NCBI GenBank assembly: GCA_020438525.1
Contig: JAGQUL010000009.1
Coordinates: forward strand, 1-14,582
From: Thermoleophilia bacterium
GTDB lineage: Bacteria > Actinomycetota > Thermoleophilia > Gaiellales > SKUG01
Length of the DNA stretch: 14,582 nt
Reading direction: 5' to 3'
The notes under the pieces: generated by a model
Database searches by the model: none
What the model was told of the DNA's origin: nothing
Seen by the model: the letters and a program-made list of their open reading frames with translations, nothing else
Made by a program: the position numbers and the translations under genes
In this document: positions 1-6,881 of the stretch, piece by piece
Numbering within the stretch: the first letter of the stretch is position 1
Layout: the number at the start of each line of letters is the position of its first letter

Positions 1-1341
1 GGCGACGACGCGCTCGCCGAGGCGCAGCGGGCACAGGGCATCCAGCCCACGGCGTCGCATGGCACGAGGAAGAAGCGCCGCAAGGGCGCGTCCGCCTCGG
101 TCGATGCGAAGGCAGGCGCGCGGCACGTCGCTGCCGCGAAGGGCAAGCCGAAGTGGCCGGGCAGCCCGTTCCCGTGGGTCAATGCGAACGTCGTGGATGC
201 GAAGACCGGCAAGCCGGTGCTGCCTCCGTACGTGATCAAGGAAGTGGACGGCGTCAAGGTCGCGTTCATCGGTGCGACGACGAAGGACCTCAAGAAGGTC
301 ACGGTCGCCAAGGGCATTCCGAACATCAAGGCGCTCGACCCCGTCGCCGCGATCAACTCGTACATCCCGGAGATCAAGGCCAAGGGCGTCAAGACGATCG
401 TCGTCTTCATGCACGAAGGCGGCACGCCCGACAAGGACGACCCGAAGAAGGTGTCCGGCGCGATCGTCGAGATCGCCGAGAAGCTCGACCCCGAGGTCGA
501 TGCGATCGTGAGCGCGCACACCCACAAGGAGTACGCCACGCAGATCGCCGGCAAGCAGGTGATCCAGGCCGGCAACTACGCGAAGGCGCTCGGCGAGGTC
601 GACCTGACGGTCGACCGACGCACCGGGCAGGTCGTCGACAGCTCGTCCCGAGTGATCCGCAACGACGAGCACGGCATCCAGCCCGACGCGAAGGTCGCCG
701 CCATGGCGCTGCGGTTCGAGAAGGCAGTTGCCGGCAGGACCGAACGTGTGGTGACCACGCTCAAGGCACCGCTCACGCGCGAGCCCTCGCCGGCCGGCGA
801 GACCACGCTCGGCTCGCTGATCGCCGACGCGCAGCGCGCGTACGCCAAGGCCGACGTGGCGCTCATGAACAACGGTGGCGTGCGCCAGGACCTCGCCGAC
901 ACGGGACCGCTGAAGTGGGGCACCCTGTTCGGCGTGCAGCCGTTCGCGAACATCGTGACCCGCATGGAGCTCACCGGCGCGGAGCTGCGCGCCGTGCTCG
1001 AGCAGCAGTTCCCGGCCGAAGGCGAGCCCAAGGTCCTGCAGATCTCGGGCATGACCGTGCACGTCGACATGACGAAGCCGGCCGGCTCGCGGATCGCCAA
1101 GGTCGTGATGGCCGACGGCAGCGAGCTCGATCCGAAGAAGACCTACGTCGTCGCCGCCAACTCGTTCATCGCCGACGGCGGTGACGGCTTCACCGCGCTC
1201 ACCAAGGGCAGGAAGAAGCAGGAGATCGGCGAGGATCTCGACGCGCTCGTGAAGTACCTCGAGTCAGGCAAGCCGGTGCCGACGAAGTACGAGGGCCGGA
1301 TCGTGATCGACGCGGGCGCGCTCCCGCTCGACAAGCACTGA
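1..1341 (+). CDS. 5'-nucleotidase / metallophosphatase family protein, 5' end outside window
   Basis: The frame is open from base 1, so the true start lies upstream and the N-terminal metal-binding motifs are not visible. The 446 visible residues match the 5'-nucleotidase/2',3'-cyclic phosphodiesterase family. The phosphatase domain core contains a segment reading PPYVIKEVDGVKVAFIGATT, followed by a VVFMHEG strand and an AHTH metal-ligand motif. The C-terminal nucleotide-binding domain has NNGGVR (substrate contact) and ADGGDGF near the end. Known members hydrolyse extracellular nucleotides to nucleoside plus phosphate and are exported or wall-anchored. No LPXTG or membrane tail is seen before the TGA; the protein ends DKH. 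An unusual Lys/Arg/Ala-rich stretch occupies visible residues about 21-52, just before the usual FPWVNANVV segment, and looks like an insertion. It converges on the C39-like gene with 27 bases between stops. Family assignment is firm; the exact substrate is not known. Confidence 0.9.
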   Translation, partial: GDDALAEAQRAQGIQPTASHGTRKKRRKGASASVDAKAGARHVAAAKGKPKWPGSPFPWVNANVVDAKTGKPVLPPYVIKEVDGVKVAFIGATTKDLKKVTVAKGIPNIKALDPVAAINSYIPEIKAKGVKTIVVFMHEGGTPDKDDPKKVSGAIVEIAEKLDPEVDAIVSAHTHKEYATQIAGKQVIQAGNYAKALGEVDLTVDRRTGQVVDSSSRVIRNDEHGIQPDAKVAAMALRFEKAVAGRTERVVTTLKAPLTREPSPAGETTLGSLIADAQRAYAKADVALMNNGGVRQDLADTGPLKWGTLFGVQPFANIVTRMELTGAELRAVLEQQFPAEGEPKVLQISGMTVHVDMTKPAGSRIAKVVMADGSELDPKKTYVVAANSFIADGGDGFTALTKGRKKQEIGEDLDALVKYLESGKPVPTKYEGRIVIDAGALPLDKH

Positions 1342-1368
1342 GGCGCTCGCCATCGGCTGGTGGCTGGA

Positions 1369-2043
1369 TCAGGCCGGCCGCACGGCGATGCCGAAGCCGC
1401 CGTCCTTCGAGTCGAATGCCACGAGCTCCTTCGCCGTGACCTCGACCGGTCCGATCGTCGACTGCGGATCGTTCACGATGTAGGTGCCGCGCTCGGGCAC
1501 GTAGCGACTGACGACGATCCAGTGCCCGTTGTCGTAGCGGCGGATGTCGTAGTAGGGAAAGCGCGCGGTGTAGGTGGTGGGAACGGCGGGGTTGCCGGCC
1601 ATGATCACCGGTTCGCCTCGATCGCGCACGCGCCGCAGCATGTCGCGCACGTCGCGCAGGATCGTCCAGTCGCAGCCGGCCTTGTCGAGCACGTGCTGCA
1701 GGTGCAGGTTGTGCGTTCCCTTCCAGCGGTCGGTGCTGCCACCGGTGGCGAGCTTGCGCACGTTGACCATCAGCGCCTCGCCGCGCAGCCCGCGCTCCTC
1801 CCCCGGCACCGGGCGACCGACGAGTCGGATCGCCATGATCACCGATGCCGGCCCGCAGTTGGCGGATGCGTACGTCGACGACGCGTTGTAGACCTCATCC
1901 TCGACCTGGGTGATGTGGATCTTCGCAGGGTCGGCGAGCTCGACCGGCTTGCCGAGGAGGAACTCCCTGGTCTTGCGCGCGAACCAGCCGCCGCCTGACG
2001 ACGACTGCTGCTTTCCCTGCTGCGGTGCGCTGTTGCCAGCCAT
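1369..2043 (-). CDS. C39-like papain-fold cysteine peptidase
   Basis: This is a 224-residue protein. The first 20 residues are Gln/Ser/Gly-rich and hydrophilic, with no signal peptide. The core shows a papain-like triad in the order expected for Peptidase_C39_2-type proteins: Cys63 in ASANCGPASVIMA, His174 in NGHWIVVSRY, and Asp192 in YIVNDPQ. The region from about residue 30 (GKPVELADPAKIHITQVEDE) to 70 leads into the Cys helix. Such domains cleave peptide bonds, often after double Gly or in surface proteins; the substrate cannot be told here. I chose the ATG at 2043. The same frame is open for over 1 kb upstream, but that extension lies antisense to the SDR and thyX genes and has no domain-like character. 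Divergent from the SDR gene, with 69 bases between starts. No transporter lies beside it, so a bacteriocin-leader role is not supported. Confidence 0.75.
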   Translation of the reverse strand: MAGNSAPQQGKQQSSSGGGWFARKTREFLLGKPVELADPAKIHITQVEDEVYNASSTYASANCGPASVIMAIRLVGRPVPGEERGLRGEALMVNVRKLATGGSTDRWKGTHNLHLQHVLDKAGCDWTILRDVRDMLRRVRDRGEPVIMAGNPAVPTTYTARFPYYDIRRYDNGHWIVVSRYVPERGTYIVNDPQSTIGPVEVTAKELVAFDSKDGGFGIAVRPA

Positions 2044-2112
2044 GCCACCAGAATGCGGCCACCACGTGGCCTCGTCAAGGTTGGCGTTGCAGATCGTGGG
2101 CACGAGCACCCC

Positions 2113-2808
2113 ATGACGCGAAGCACTGCACTGGTGACGGGCTCGGCCCGACGGGTGGGACGCGCGATCGCCGAGGCGCTCGTCGCCGACGGATGGGACG
2201 TGATGTTCCACGCGCGCGAGGGCGCGCGCGCACGGGAGGCGTGCGAGGAGGTCGGTGGCGCCGGCTGGGTCGGAGCCGACCTGCTGCGTGCCGAAGCGGC
2301 GGACGAGATCGCCGCTGCTGCGGCAGCGACGTTCGGCGAGCACGGCCTCGACCTGCTCGTGAACAGCGCCGCGACGTTCGAGCGCGTCGACCGATGGGAC
2401 GGTGCCGGGATCGACGGCTGGCAGCGCGCCATGGCGGTCAACGCGCGGGCTCCGTACCTGCTGACGTGCGCGCTGCTGCCGATGCTGCGCACGGCGCGCG
2501 GGCTCGTCGTGAACGTGTCCGACCATGCGGCCCAGGAGCACTGGCCGGCATACCCGGTGCACTCGGCGTCGAAGGCGGCGCTCGAGTCGCTGACGTTGTC
2601 GGGTGCCGCAGCGCTCGCACCCGACGGCGTTCGGATGGTGGCGATCTCCCCCGGCACGATCCTGCCGCCGGACGAGTGGGACGAGGACCGGGTGGCGCGT
2701 GAGCGGGCGGCCCGCCGGGTGGGGAGCCCGGACGTGCTGGTCGATGCCATCCGCGAGCTCGCGGGCGACCCGCTCCGCTCCGGCGAGATCGTGGTCCTGC
2801 CGGGCTGA
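2113..2808 (+). CDS. SDR-family NAD(P)-dependent oxidoreductase, pteridine reductase-like, His in place of catalytic Tyr
   Basis: A 231-residue Rossmann-fold short-chain dehydrogenase. The dinucleotide-binding motif is TGSARRVG (residues 9-16), the TGxxxRxG form typical of pteridine reductases/FolM rather than the classical TGxxxGxG. Arg35 after the second strand suggests NADP(H) use. NSAA (84-87) replaces NNAG, and catalytic Ser is probably S136 in VVNVSD. The usual YxxxK reads H150-S-A-S-K154, so His occupies the Tyr position. The C-terminal SPGTI loop and LRSGEIVVLPG end are normal for the family. The ATG at 2113 starts directly at the first beta strand; an in-frame ATG at 2053 adds 20 residues without family character. 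It is 45 bases upstream of thyX and co-directional, so a pterin/folate role is plausible. The reaction is not established, and the His substitution may mean altered or lost reductase activity. Confidence 0.85.
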   Translation: MTRSTALVTGSARRVGRAIAEALVADGWDVMFHAREGARAREACEEVGGAGWVGADLLRAEAADEIAAAAAATFGEHGLDLLVNSAATFERVDRWDGAGIDGWQRAMAVNARAPYLLTCALLPMLRTARGLVVNVSDHAAQEHWPAYPVHSASKAALESLTLSGAAALAPDGVRMVAISPGTILPPDEWDEDRVARERAARRVGSPDVLVDAIRELAGDPLRSGEIVVLPG

Positions 2809-2853
2809 CCTCGTGCAGGTGTGGAGTCCGACGCGCAGGGCATCGTTTGCAGC

Positions 2854-4794
2854 ATGACTGCTGCCGCCGACCCCGCATCCAGCCTCATCAAAGTCCACAA
2901 CCACGGTCACGTGCACCTCGAGGACTCGATGGGCTCCGACCTGCACATCGTGAACAACGCGCGCGTGTCGTTCGACCAGGAGTCCGAGGAGTTCACCGCC
3001 AAGGAGCGCGGCCTGCTCAACTTCCTGATGCGCGAGCGCCATGGCAGCCCGTGGGAATCGGTTGTCTTCCGGTTCGACGTGAAAGCGCCGATCTTCGTGG
3101 TGCGTGAGTGGCAGCGACACCGGGTCGGCTGCCTGACGGCAGACACGGAGGTGACGTTCGTCGATACGAACGGCAGTGCGTCGAAGTCTCGTCGAAAGAC
3201 GATGGGTGAGCTGCATCGCATGTGGACCGAAGGCGAGACGAACGGGTTGGCCACGAGCGCCGACGTCGTCGAGCAGATCCGGGACCTGGATCGCACGAAC
3301 CTGTCAGATCGCGAAATCGCTCGGCGTATCGGCGTCTCGCACACGACGGTGTCGAAGGTTCGCCGCGGCGAGATACGGTCCACTCGCGACTCGAGGTGGC
3401 GAGTGCGTGGCATGCGGCTTCGGGTGTTGAACGAAGACACGAACGAATTCACGGTCGGCCACATCTGCGACGTGATCGACTCCGGCATGAAGCAGGTATT
3501 CCGCGTCGTGACCGAGAGCGGGCGGAGCATCGAGATGACGGCCGAGCATCGCGTCTACACCGATGTCGGGTGGCAGCGCCTCGGGGACCTGGCACGGATC
3601 GACGGCACGTCCGTGGACCTCCCCGAAGATGCCTACATCATGGCGAACGGCGTGGTTGCCCATCAGGATCGGGAATGGCTCGAACGCCAGCGAGCGCAAG
3701 GCGCGTCGGTGCAGGAGATGGCCGACTCGGCGGGAGTCAGCTATCACACGATCCGGAAGTGGCTCCGCATTCACGAGTTGCAGTTCTCGTCAGGGGAACG
3801 GGACTTCGCACAGGGGCATACTCCGTGGAACGCCGGTGTCACCGGCTACACGCATCGACCGCACCGCATCTCGGCGGAGGGGCGCGCACGGTTGCGCGCA
3901 TCCCGCTCGGGTGAGCGAAGCAACTTCTGGCGTGGCGGCACATCGTCCGAGCGGGCTCGCATCGGCGCATGGACGAGTGAGCACGCGCCACAGGTCCACG
4001 CTCGATACGACTACACCTGCCAGGGCTGCGGGCAGCGGGGCGGGACACTCCACGCTCATCACGTGTTGCCGGTCTGGCTCGAGCCGTCGCGCGCACGAGA
4101 CATCGACAACCTGATGTCGGTGTGCGAACGGTGCCACCGCGAGATTCACCAGTCAGCGGAAGAAGAGCTTGCGTTCGCACAGGCGGTCGCCGATATCGAG
4201 ATCCCACCGCTCGTCGGGCGCCCTCCGGCGCGTGGCCGACGTCTCGTTGCACACGCGGACCGCGTCGTGTCCGTCACCTATGTAGGCGTCAAGCAGACGT
4301 ACGACCTCTCGGTCGATGGTCCGTGGCACAACTTCGTGGCGAACGGACTCGTCGTCCACAACTCATTCAACGAGCAGTCGGCACGCTATTCACAGGTGCC
4401 CGACCACTACTACGTGCCTGCACGCGACCACCTGCGCCAGCAAGTCGGCAAGCCCGGCTCGTACTCGTTCGAGCCGATCGAGGACGATGCCGTGGCCGGC
4501 TCGTCGATCGAGCTCATCGAGAGCACCCAGCGCGCGGCGTTCGAGGCCTACCACCAGATGCTCGAGCAGGGCCTCGCCAAGGAACTCGCGCGCACCGTGC
4601 TGCCGGTCGGCATGTTCAGCCGCATGAAGTGGACCGTCAACCTGCGCGCGCTCTTCAACTTCCTGTCGCTGCGCAACGACGAGCACGCCCAACGCGAGAT
4701 CCGCGACTACGCGGTGGCCGTGGAGCAGCTTGCCAGGCAGGTCGTGCCCGTCGCATTCGAGGTCTTCGAGGAGAACGGGCGCGTCTGCCCGTGA
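2854..4794 (+). CDS. thyX: Flavin-dependent thymidylate synthase ThyX with in-frame intein
   Basis: ThyX methylates dUMP to dTMP using methylene-tetrahydrofolate, FAD and NADPH in the cytoplasm. The precursor is 646 residues from the ATG at 2854; a GTG at 2821 would add 11 residues, and neither start has a clear ribosome site. The N-extein (residues 1-92) contains DSMGSDLHIVNNARVSF and ends REWQRHRVG. The C-extein (143 residues, from base 4363) begins SFNEQSARYSQVPDHYYVP and includes the MKWTVNLRALFNFLSLRN segment of the family. Joining them gives a 235-residue enzyme of normal length and restores the ThyX signature RHRX7S (RHRVGSFNEQS). The intein separates Gly from the following Ser of this motif, so unspliced protein should be inactive. 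It follows the SDR gene by 45 bases and precedes the GNAT gene by 6 bases, suggesting one transcription unit. Confidence 0.96.
   Translation: MTAAADPASSLIKVHNHGHVHLEDSMGSDLHIVNNARVSFDQESEEFTAKERGLLNFLMRERHGSPWESVVFRFDVKAPIFVVREWQRHRVGCLTADTEVTFVDTNGSASKSRRKTMGELHRMWTEGETNGLATSADVVEQIRDLDRTNLSDREIARRIGVSHTTVSKVRRGEIRSTRDSRWRVRGMRLRVLNEDTNEFTVGHICDVIDSGMKQVFRVVTESGRSIEMTAEHRVYTDVGWQRLGDLARIDGTSVDLPEDAYIMANGVVAHQDREWLERQRAQGASVQEMADSAGVSYHTIRKWLRIHELQFSSGERDFAQGHTPWNAGVTGYTHRPHRISAEGRARLRASRSGERSNFWRGGTSSERARIGAWTSEHAPQVHARYDYTCQGCGQRGGTLHAHHVLPVWLEPSRARDIDNLMSVCERCHREIHQSAEEELAFAQAVADIEIPPLVGRPPARGRRLVAHADRVVSVTYVGVKQTYDLSVDGPWHNFVANGLVVHNSFNEQSARYSQVPDHYYVPARDHLRQQVGKPGSYSFEPIEDDAVAGSSIELIESTQRAAFEAYHQMLEQGLAKELARTVLPVGMFSRMKWTVNLRALFNFLSLRNDEHAQREIRDYAVAVEQLARQVVPVAFEVFEENGRVCP
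3130..4362 (+). mobile_element. Intein in ThyX with HNH homing endonuclease and two HTH segments
   Basis: The element encodes 411 residues. Splicing motifs are all recognisable: block A begins with Cys1 (CLTADTEVTF); block B holds T137-A-E-H140; block F is about residues 378-395 (RVVSVTYVGV, then YDLSV); block G is NGLVVHN ending His410-Asn411, with Ser as the +1 residue. The homing region contains a HTH at about 176-215 (VQEMADSAGVSYHTIRKWL), a NUMOD3-like Gly/Ser/Arg-rich stretch (about 228-270), and an HNH domain (about 292-342). The HNH domain has C297xxC300, a H308-A-H310-H311 cluster, N327, C332xxC335 with H336, and H340. A further HTH (about 46-82, SDREIARRIGVSHTTVSKV) lies between blocks A and B, in the N-terminal splicing half. 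Known inteins of this type self-excise post-translationally and spread by cutting intein-free alleles. No missing key residue was found, so splicing and nuclease competence are both likely. Codon choice looks somewhat less GC-biased than in the exteins. Confidence 0.95.
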
Positions 4795-4800
4795 GCCGCG

Positions 4801-5268
4801 ATGACTGCCCGCCGACTCGACGACGGATACGAGCTCGACGACGATCCAGTGCGCGTGAACGTCGACGTCGTCCACGACTACCTGTCCGGTGAGTCGTACT
4901 GGGCTCGCGGCCGCAGTCGAGCGGTGACCGACCAGCTCGTCGGATCGGCGACCCGCGTGGTCGGCCTGTACGCGGCCGACGGTGCGTTGGTCGGATTCGC
5001 ACGCGCCGTCAGCGACCACCACTCCTTCGCGTACCTCGCGGACGTGTTCGTGCTCGAGCCGCACCGCGGGCGCGGACTCGGCGTCGAGCTCGTTCGCGAG
5101 ATGGTCGAGGGAGCTTCGTTCTCGTGGGTTCGATGGATGCTCGGCACGCTCGATGCGCACGACGTATACCGCAAGGTCGGGTTCGGCGAGCCGTCGGATC
5201 GGATCATGGAGCGCCGTCGTCGGGATCCGTCGACCGGGAGGCTGCAGGAGATGGAGCAGTCGGGGTAA
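4801..5268 (+). CDS. GNAT family N-acetyltransferase
   Basis: A 155-residue protein with the GNAT fold. After a N-terminal strand-helix region, residues 53-69 (VVGLYAADGALVGFARA) form the central strands. Residues 79-95 read LADVFVLEPHRGRGLGV, where R89-G-R-G-L-G is the acetyl-CoA pyrophosphate-binding loop. VYRKVGF (123-129) is the typical end-of-domain motif. It transfers acetyl from acetyl-CoA to an amine; the acceptor cannot be deduced. It starts 6 bases after the thyX stop, so it is probably translated from the same mRNA, although no obvious ribosome site precedes the ATG and translational coupling is likely. The C-terminal tail (about 137-155) is charged and probably disordered. Nothing links its activity to dTMP synthesis beyond position. 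Confidence 0.9.
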   Translation: MTARRLDDGYELDDDPVRVNVDVVHDYLSGESYWARGRSRAVTDQLVGSATRVVGLYAADGALVGFARAVSDHHSFAYLADVFVLEPHRGRGLGVELVREMVEGASFSWVRWMLGTLDAHDVYRKVGFGEPSDRIMERRRRDPSTGRLQEMEQSG

Positions 5269-5324
5269 TCGGTCATCAGGGGCGACTGCACCGTGACGGG
5301 TCCGTGCCTCGATACGATCCACCC

Positions 5325-5714
5325 ATGCGAATCGGCAGACTGGACATCGAGGTGCGGCGAAAGGGGCGACGTCGAGTCGTTCGAGCCGACCTGACCGTCC
5401 CGACGCGGCAGGCGCCGATTCGCGTGCGTGGATCACTCCTGCATGCCGTCGAGACCGCGACGAGCCTGACGCGCCGCGACCATCGATCGTGGGCCGTCCT
5501 GCAGGCCGAGCGCGGCGTGTACGAGCTCGTGCCGCTGACGCTCATGGGCTCGGACGAGCTGCCGGAGACCGACGCGCTCGGTGCGCTCACGCGGGCGCCC
5601 GGAGTCGCGCAGGTCTCGGTCACGCGCCTGACGGGACGACTCGTCGCCATCGCCGGCGAATCCAGCTCGCACGTGTTCACCGGCGAGGTCGTCTCGCTCT
5701 CCGACCCGGCCTGA
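5325..5714 (+). CDS. Small uncharacterised protein
   Basis: I do not recognise this 129-residue protein. The N-terminal third is strongly basic (RRKGRRRVVRADLTV) and the rest alternates short hydrophobic strands with charged turns. There is no signal peptide, membrane segment, Cys pair or catalytic motif. The coding call rests on G/C-rich third codon positions throughout, a clean position between the GNAT and fabH genes, and a start ATG just after a TACGAT -10-like hexamer. A longer reading frame opens at 5124 but overlaps the GNAT gene and is not needed. Predicted to be a small, soluble, mostly beta protein; function unknown. It might be a false gene, but its frame and spacing make a real gene more likely. 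Confidence 0.65.
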   Translation: MRIGRLDIEVRRKGRRRVVRADLTVPTRQAPIRVRGSLLHAVETATSLTRRDHRSWAVLQAERGVYELVPLTLMGSDELPETDALGALTRAPGVAQVSVTRLTGRLVAIAGESSSHVFTGEVVSLSDPA

Positions 5715-5798
5715 TCGACAGGCGCTCGGGGCGACCGGTCCCTCAGGAATCCCTCCCGGCGCGCATCCGAATGCGGCAGTTCCGGGTAGGCACCGTTC

Positions 5799-6863
5799 GT
5801 GAGCTCCTTCGACACCTGGCCACCCATCCGCATCGCCGGCACCGGATCGCACCTTCCCGACCGCGTCGTGACGAACGCCGACCTGGTCGCGGGAGGGCTC
5901 GACACGACCGACGAGTGGATCGTCGACCACACCGGCATCCGCGAGCGGCGCTGGGTCGGCGACGACGTGACCACCGCCCAGCTGGCTGCCGAGGCCGCGC
6001 GACGCGCGCTTGCATCGGCGGATGCGTTCGCCGACGACGTCGACCTGCTCGTGCTGGCGACCTCCACGCCCGACTGGCAGCAGCCGGCGACCGCAAGCGC
6101 CGTGCACGAGCTGCTCGGGCTGCGACCCGACGCCGGCGTGTTCGACCTCAACGCGGTCTGCTCGGGATTCGTGTACGGGCTGCACGCGGGCGCATCGATG
6201 CTCGCCGCCGGCGAGTCGTGGACGACCGTCCTGGTCGTCGGCGCGGAGCGCTACTCGTCGATCACGGACCCCGACGACCGATCGACGCGCATCTTCTTCG
6301 GCGACGGCGCAGGTGCAGTGGTCCTGCGCAAGGAGCTGGAGATCGCTGATCTGGCGGTGATGGCGGCGGCCGAGGCCGGGGTCGAGCTTGGGTCGGACGC
6401 GCTGAGCGAGCTGGACGGGGGAGCGCTCGACGACGAGACCGCCGGCATCCGCAGCATCGCCTACTCGGTCGACCATGGCGGCAAGGACGCGCTGCTGACC
6501 CCGCACGGCGCGCCGTTCGGCATGGACGGGCCGGCAGTGCGTGCGTATGCCGTTCCGGCCATGGTCGACGCGGTGCGTCGTGCGTGTCGCGACGCGCACG
6601 TGGCGGTGTCTGACCTCGCGCTGCTGGTGCCGCACCAGTCGAACCGACGGATCCTCGAGGCGGCGATCGACGAGCTGGGTCTGCCCGAGGGTCGGCTGGC
6701 GACGACGGTCGAGCGCTTCGGCAACACCGCGGCAGCGTCGATCCCGGTGACGCTCGACGACGCATGCCGCTCGGGACGGCTGCGCGACGGCGACCTGCTC
6801 TGCCTGGTCGGGTACGGTGGCGGGCTGCAGAGCGCCGCGTGCGTGGTCCGCTGGGCGGACTGA
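5799..6863 (+). CDS. fabH: Beta-ketoacyl-ACP synthase III (FabH-type)
   Basis: A 354-residue thiolase-fold enzyme that condenses an acyl-CoA primer with malonyl-ACP to start fatty-acid (or polyketide) chains. The catalytic triad is intact: Cys121 in LNAVCSGFVYGL, His279 in VPHQSNRRIL, and Asn309 in ERFGNTAAASIP. The CoA-site segment TTDEWIVDHTGIRER (36-50) and the C-terminal GYGGGLQSAACVV are typical. The start is GTG at 5799; the protein begins SSFDTWPPIRIAGTGSHLP, as expected for the family. Compared with E. coli FabH (317 residues) it carries an extra stretch of about 35 residues after GDGAGAVVL (about 178-213), Ala/Glu/Asp/Leu-rich, before the domain resumes at GIRSIAYSVDHGG. No ACP, FabD or FabF gene lies nearby, so a stand-alone or specialised primer-selecting role is possible. 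Faces the HExxH gene with 13 bases between stops. Confidence 0.9.
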   Translation: MSSFDTWPPIRIAGTGSHLPDRVVTNADLVAGGLDTTDEWIVDHTGIRERRWVGDDVTTAQLAAEAARRALASADAFADDVDLLVLATSTPDWQQPATASAVHELLGLRPDAGVFDLNAVCSGFVYGLHAGASMLAAGESWTTVLVVGAERYSSITDPDDRSTRIFFGDGAGAVVLRKELEIADLAVMAAAEAGVELGSDALSELDGGALDDETAGIRSIAYSVDHGGKDALLTPHGAPFGMDGPAVRAYAVPAMVDAVRRACRDAHVAVSDLALLVPHQSNRRILEAAIDELGLPEGRLATTVERFGNTAAASIPVTLDDACRSGRLRDGDLLCLVGYGGGLQSAACVVRWAD

Positions 6864-6881
6864 CCGAGCATCGAGGTCAGT
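6859..6881. terminator. Candidate bidirectional hairpin at convergent stops
   Basis: ACTGACC (6859-6865) and GGTCAGT (6875-6881) form a perfect 7-bp stem with a 9-base loop. Each arm contains the TGA stop of one of the two convergent genes. There is no T-run on either side, so intrinsic termination is uncertain. Confidence 0.35.

Noticed and set aside
1369..2043. C39-like gene considered as part of a bacteriocin or toxin export system
   Set aside because: No ABC transporter, leader peptide or immunity-like gene is adjacent, and neighbours are metabolic.
2821..2853. GTG start adding 11 residues to ThyX
   Set aside because: No ribosome site precedes it at a sensible distance, and the ATG at 2854 already gives a normal ThyX N-terminus; not excluded.
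2044..3216. Long minus-strand open frame extending the C39-like gene to about 615 residues
   Set aside because: It is antisense to the SDR and thyX genes, ends inside the intein, is rich in Arg/His with no domain, and the peptidase homology begins only after the ATG at 2043.
3130..4362. Considered as a group I intron or an inserted free-standing HNH gene
   Set aside because: The frame is continuous through both borders and has Hint splicing motifs at each end, so an intein explains it fully.
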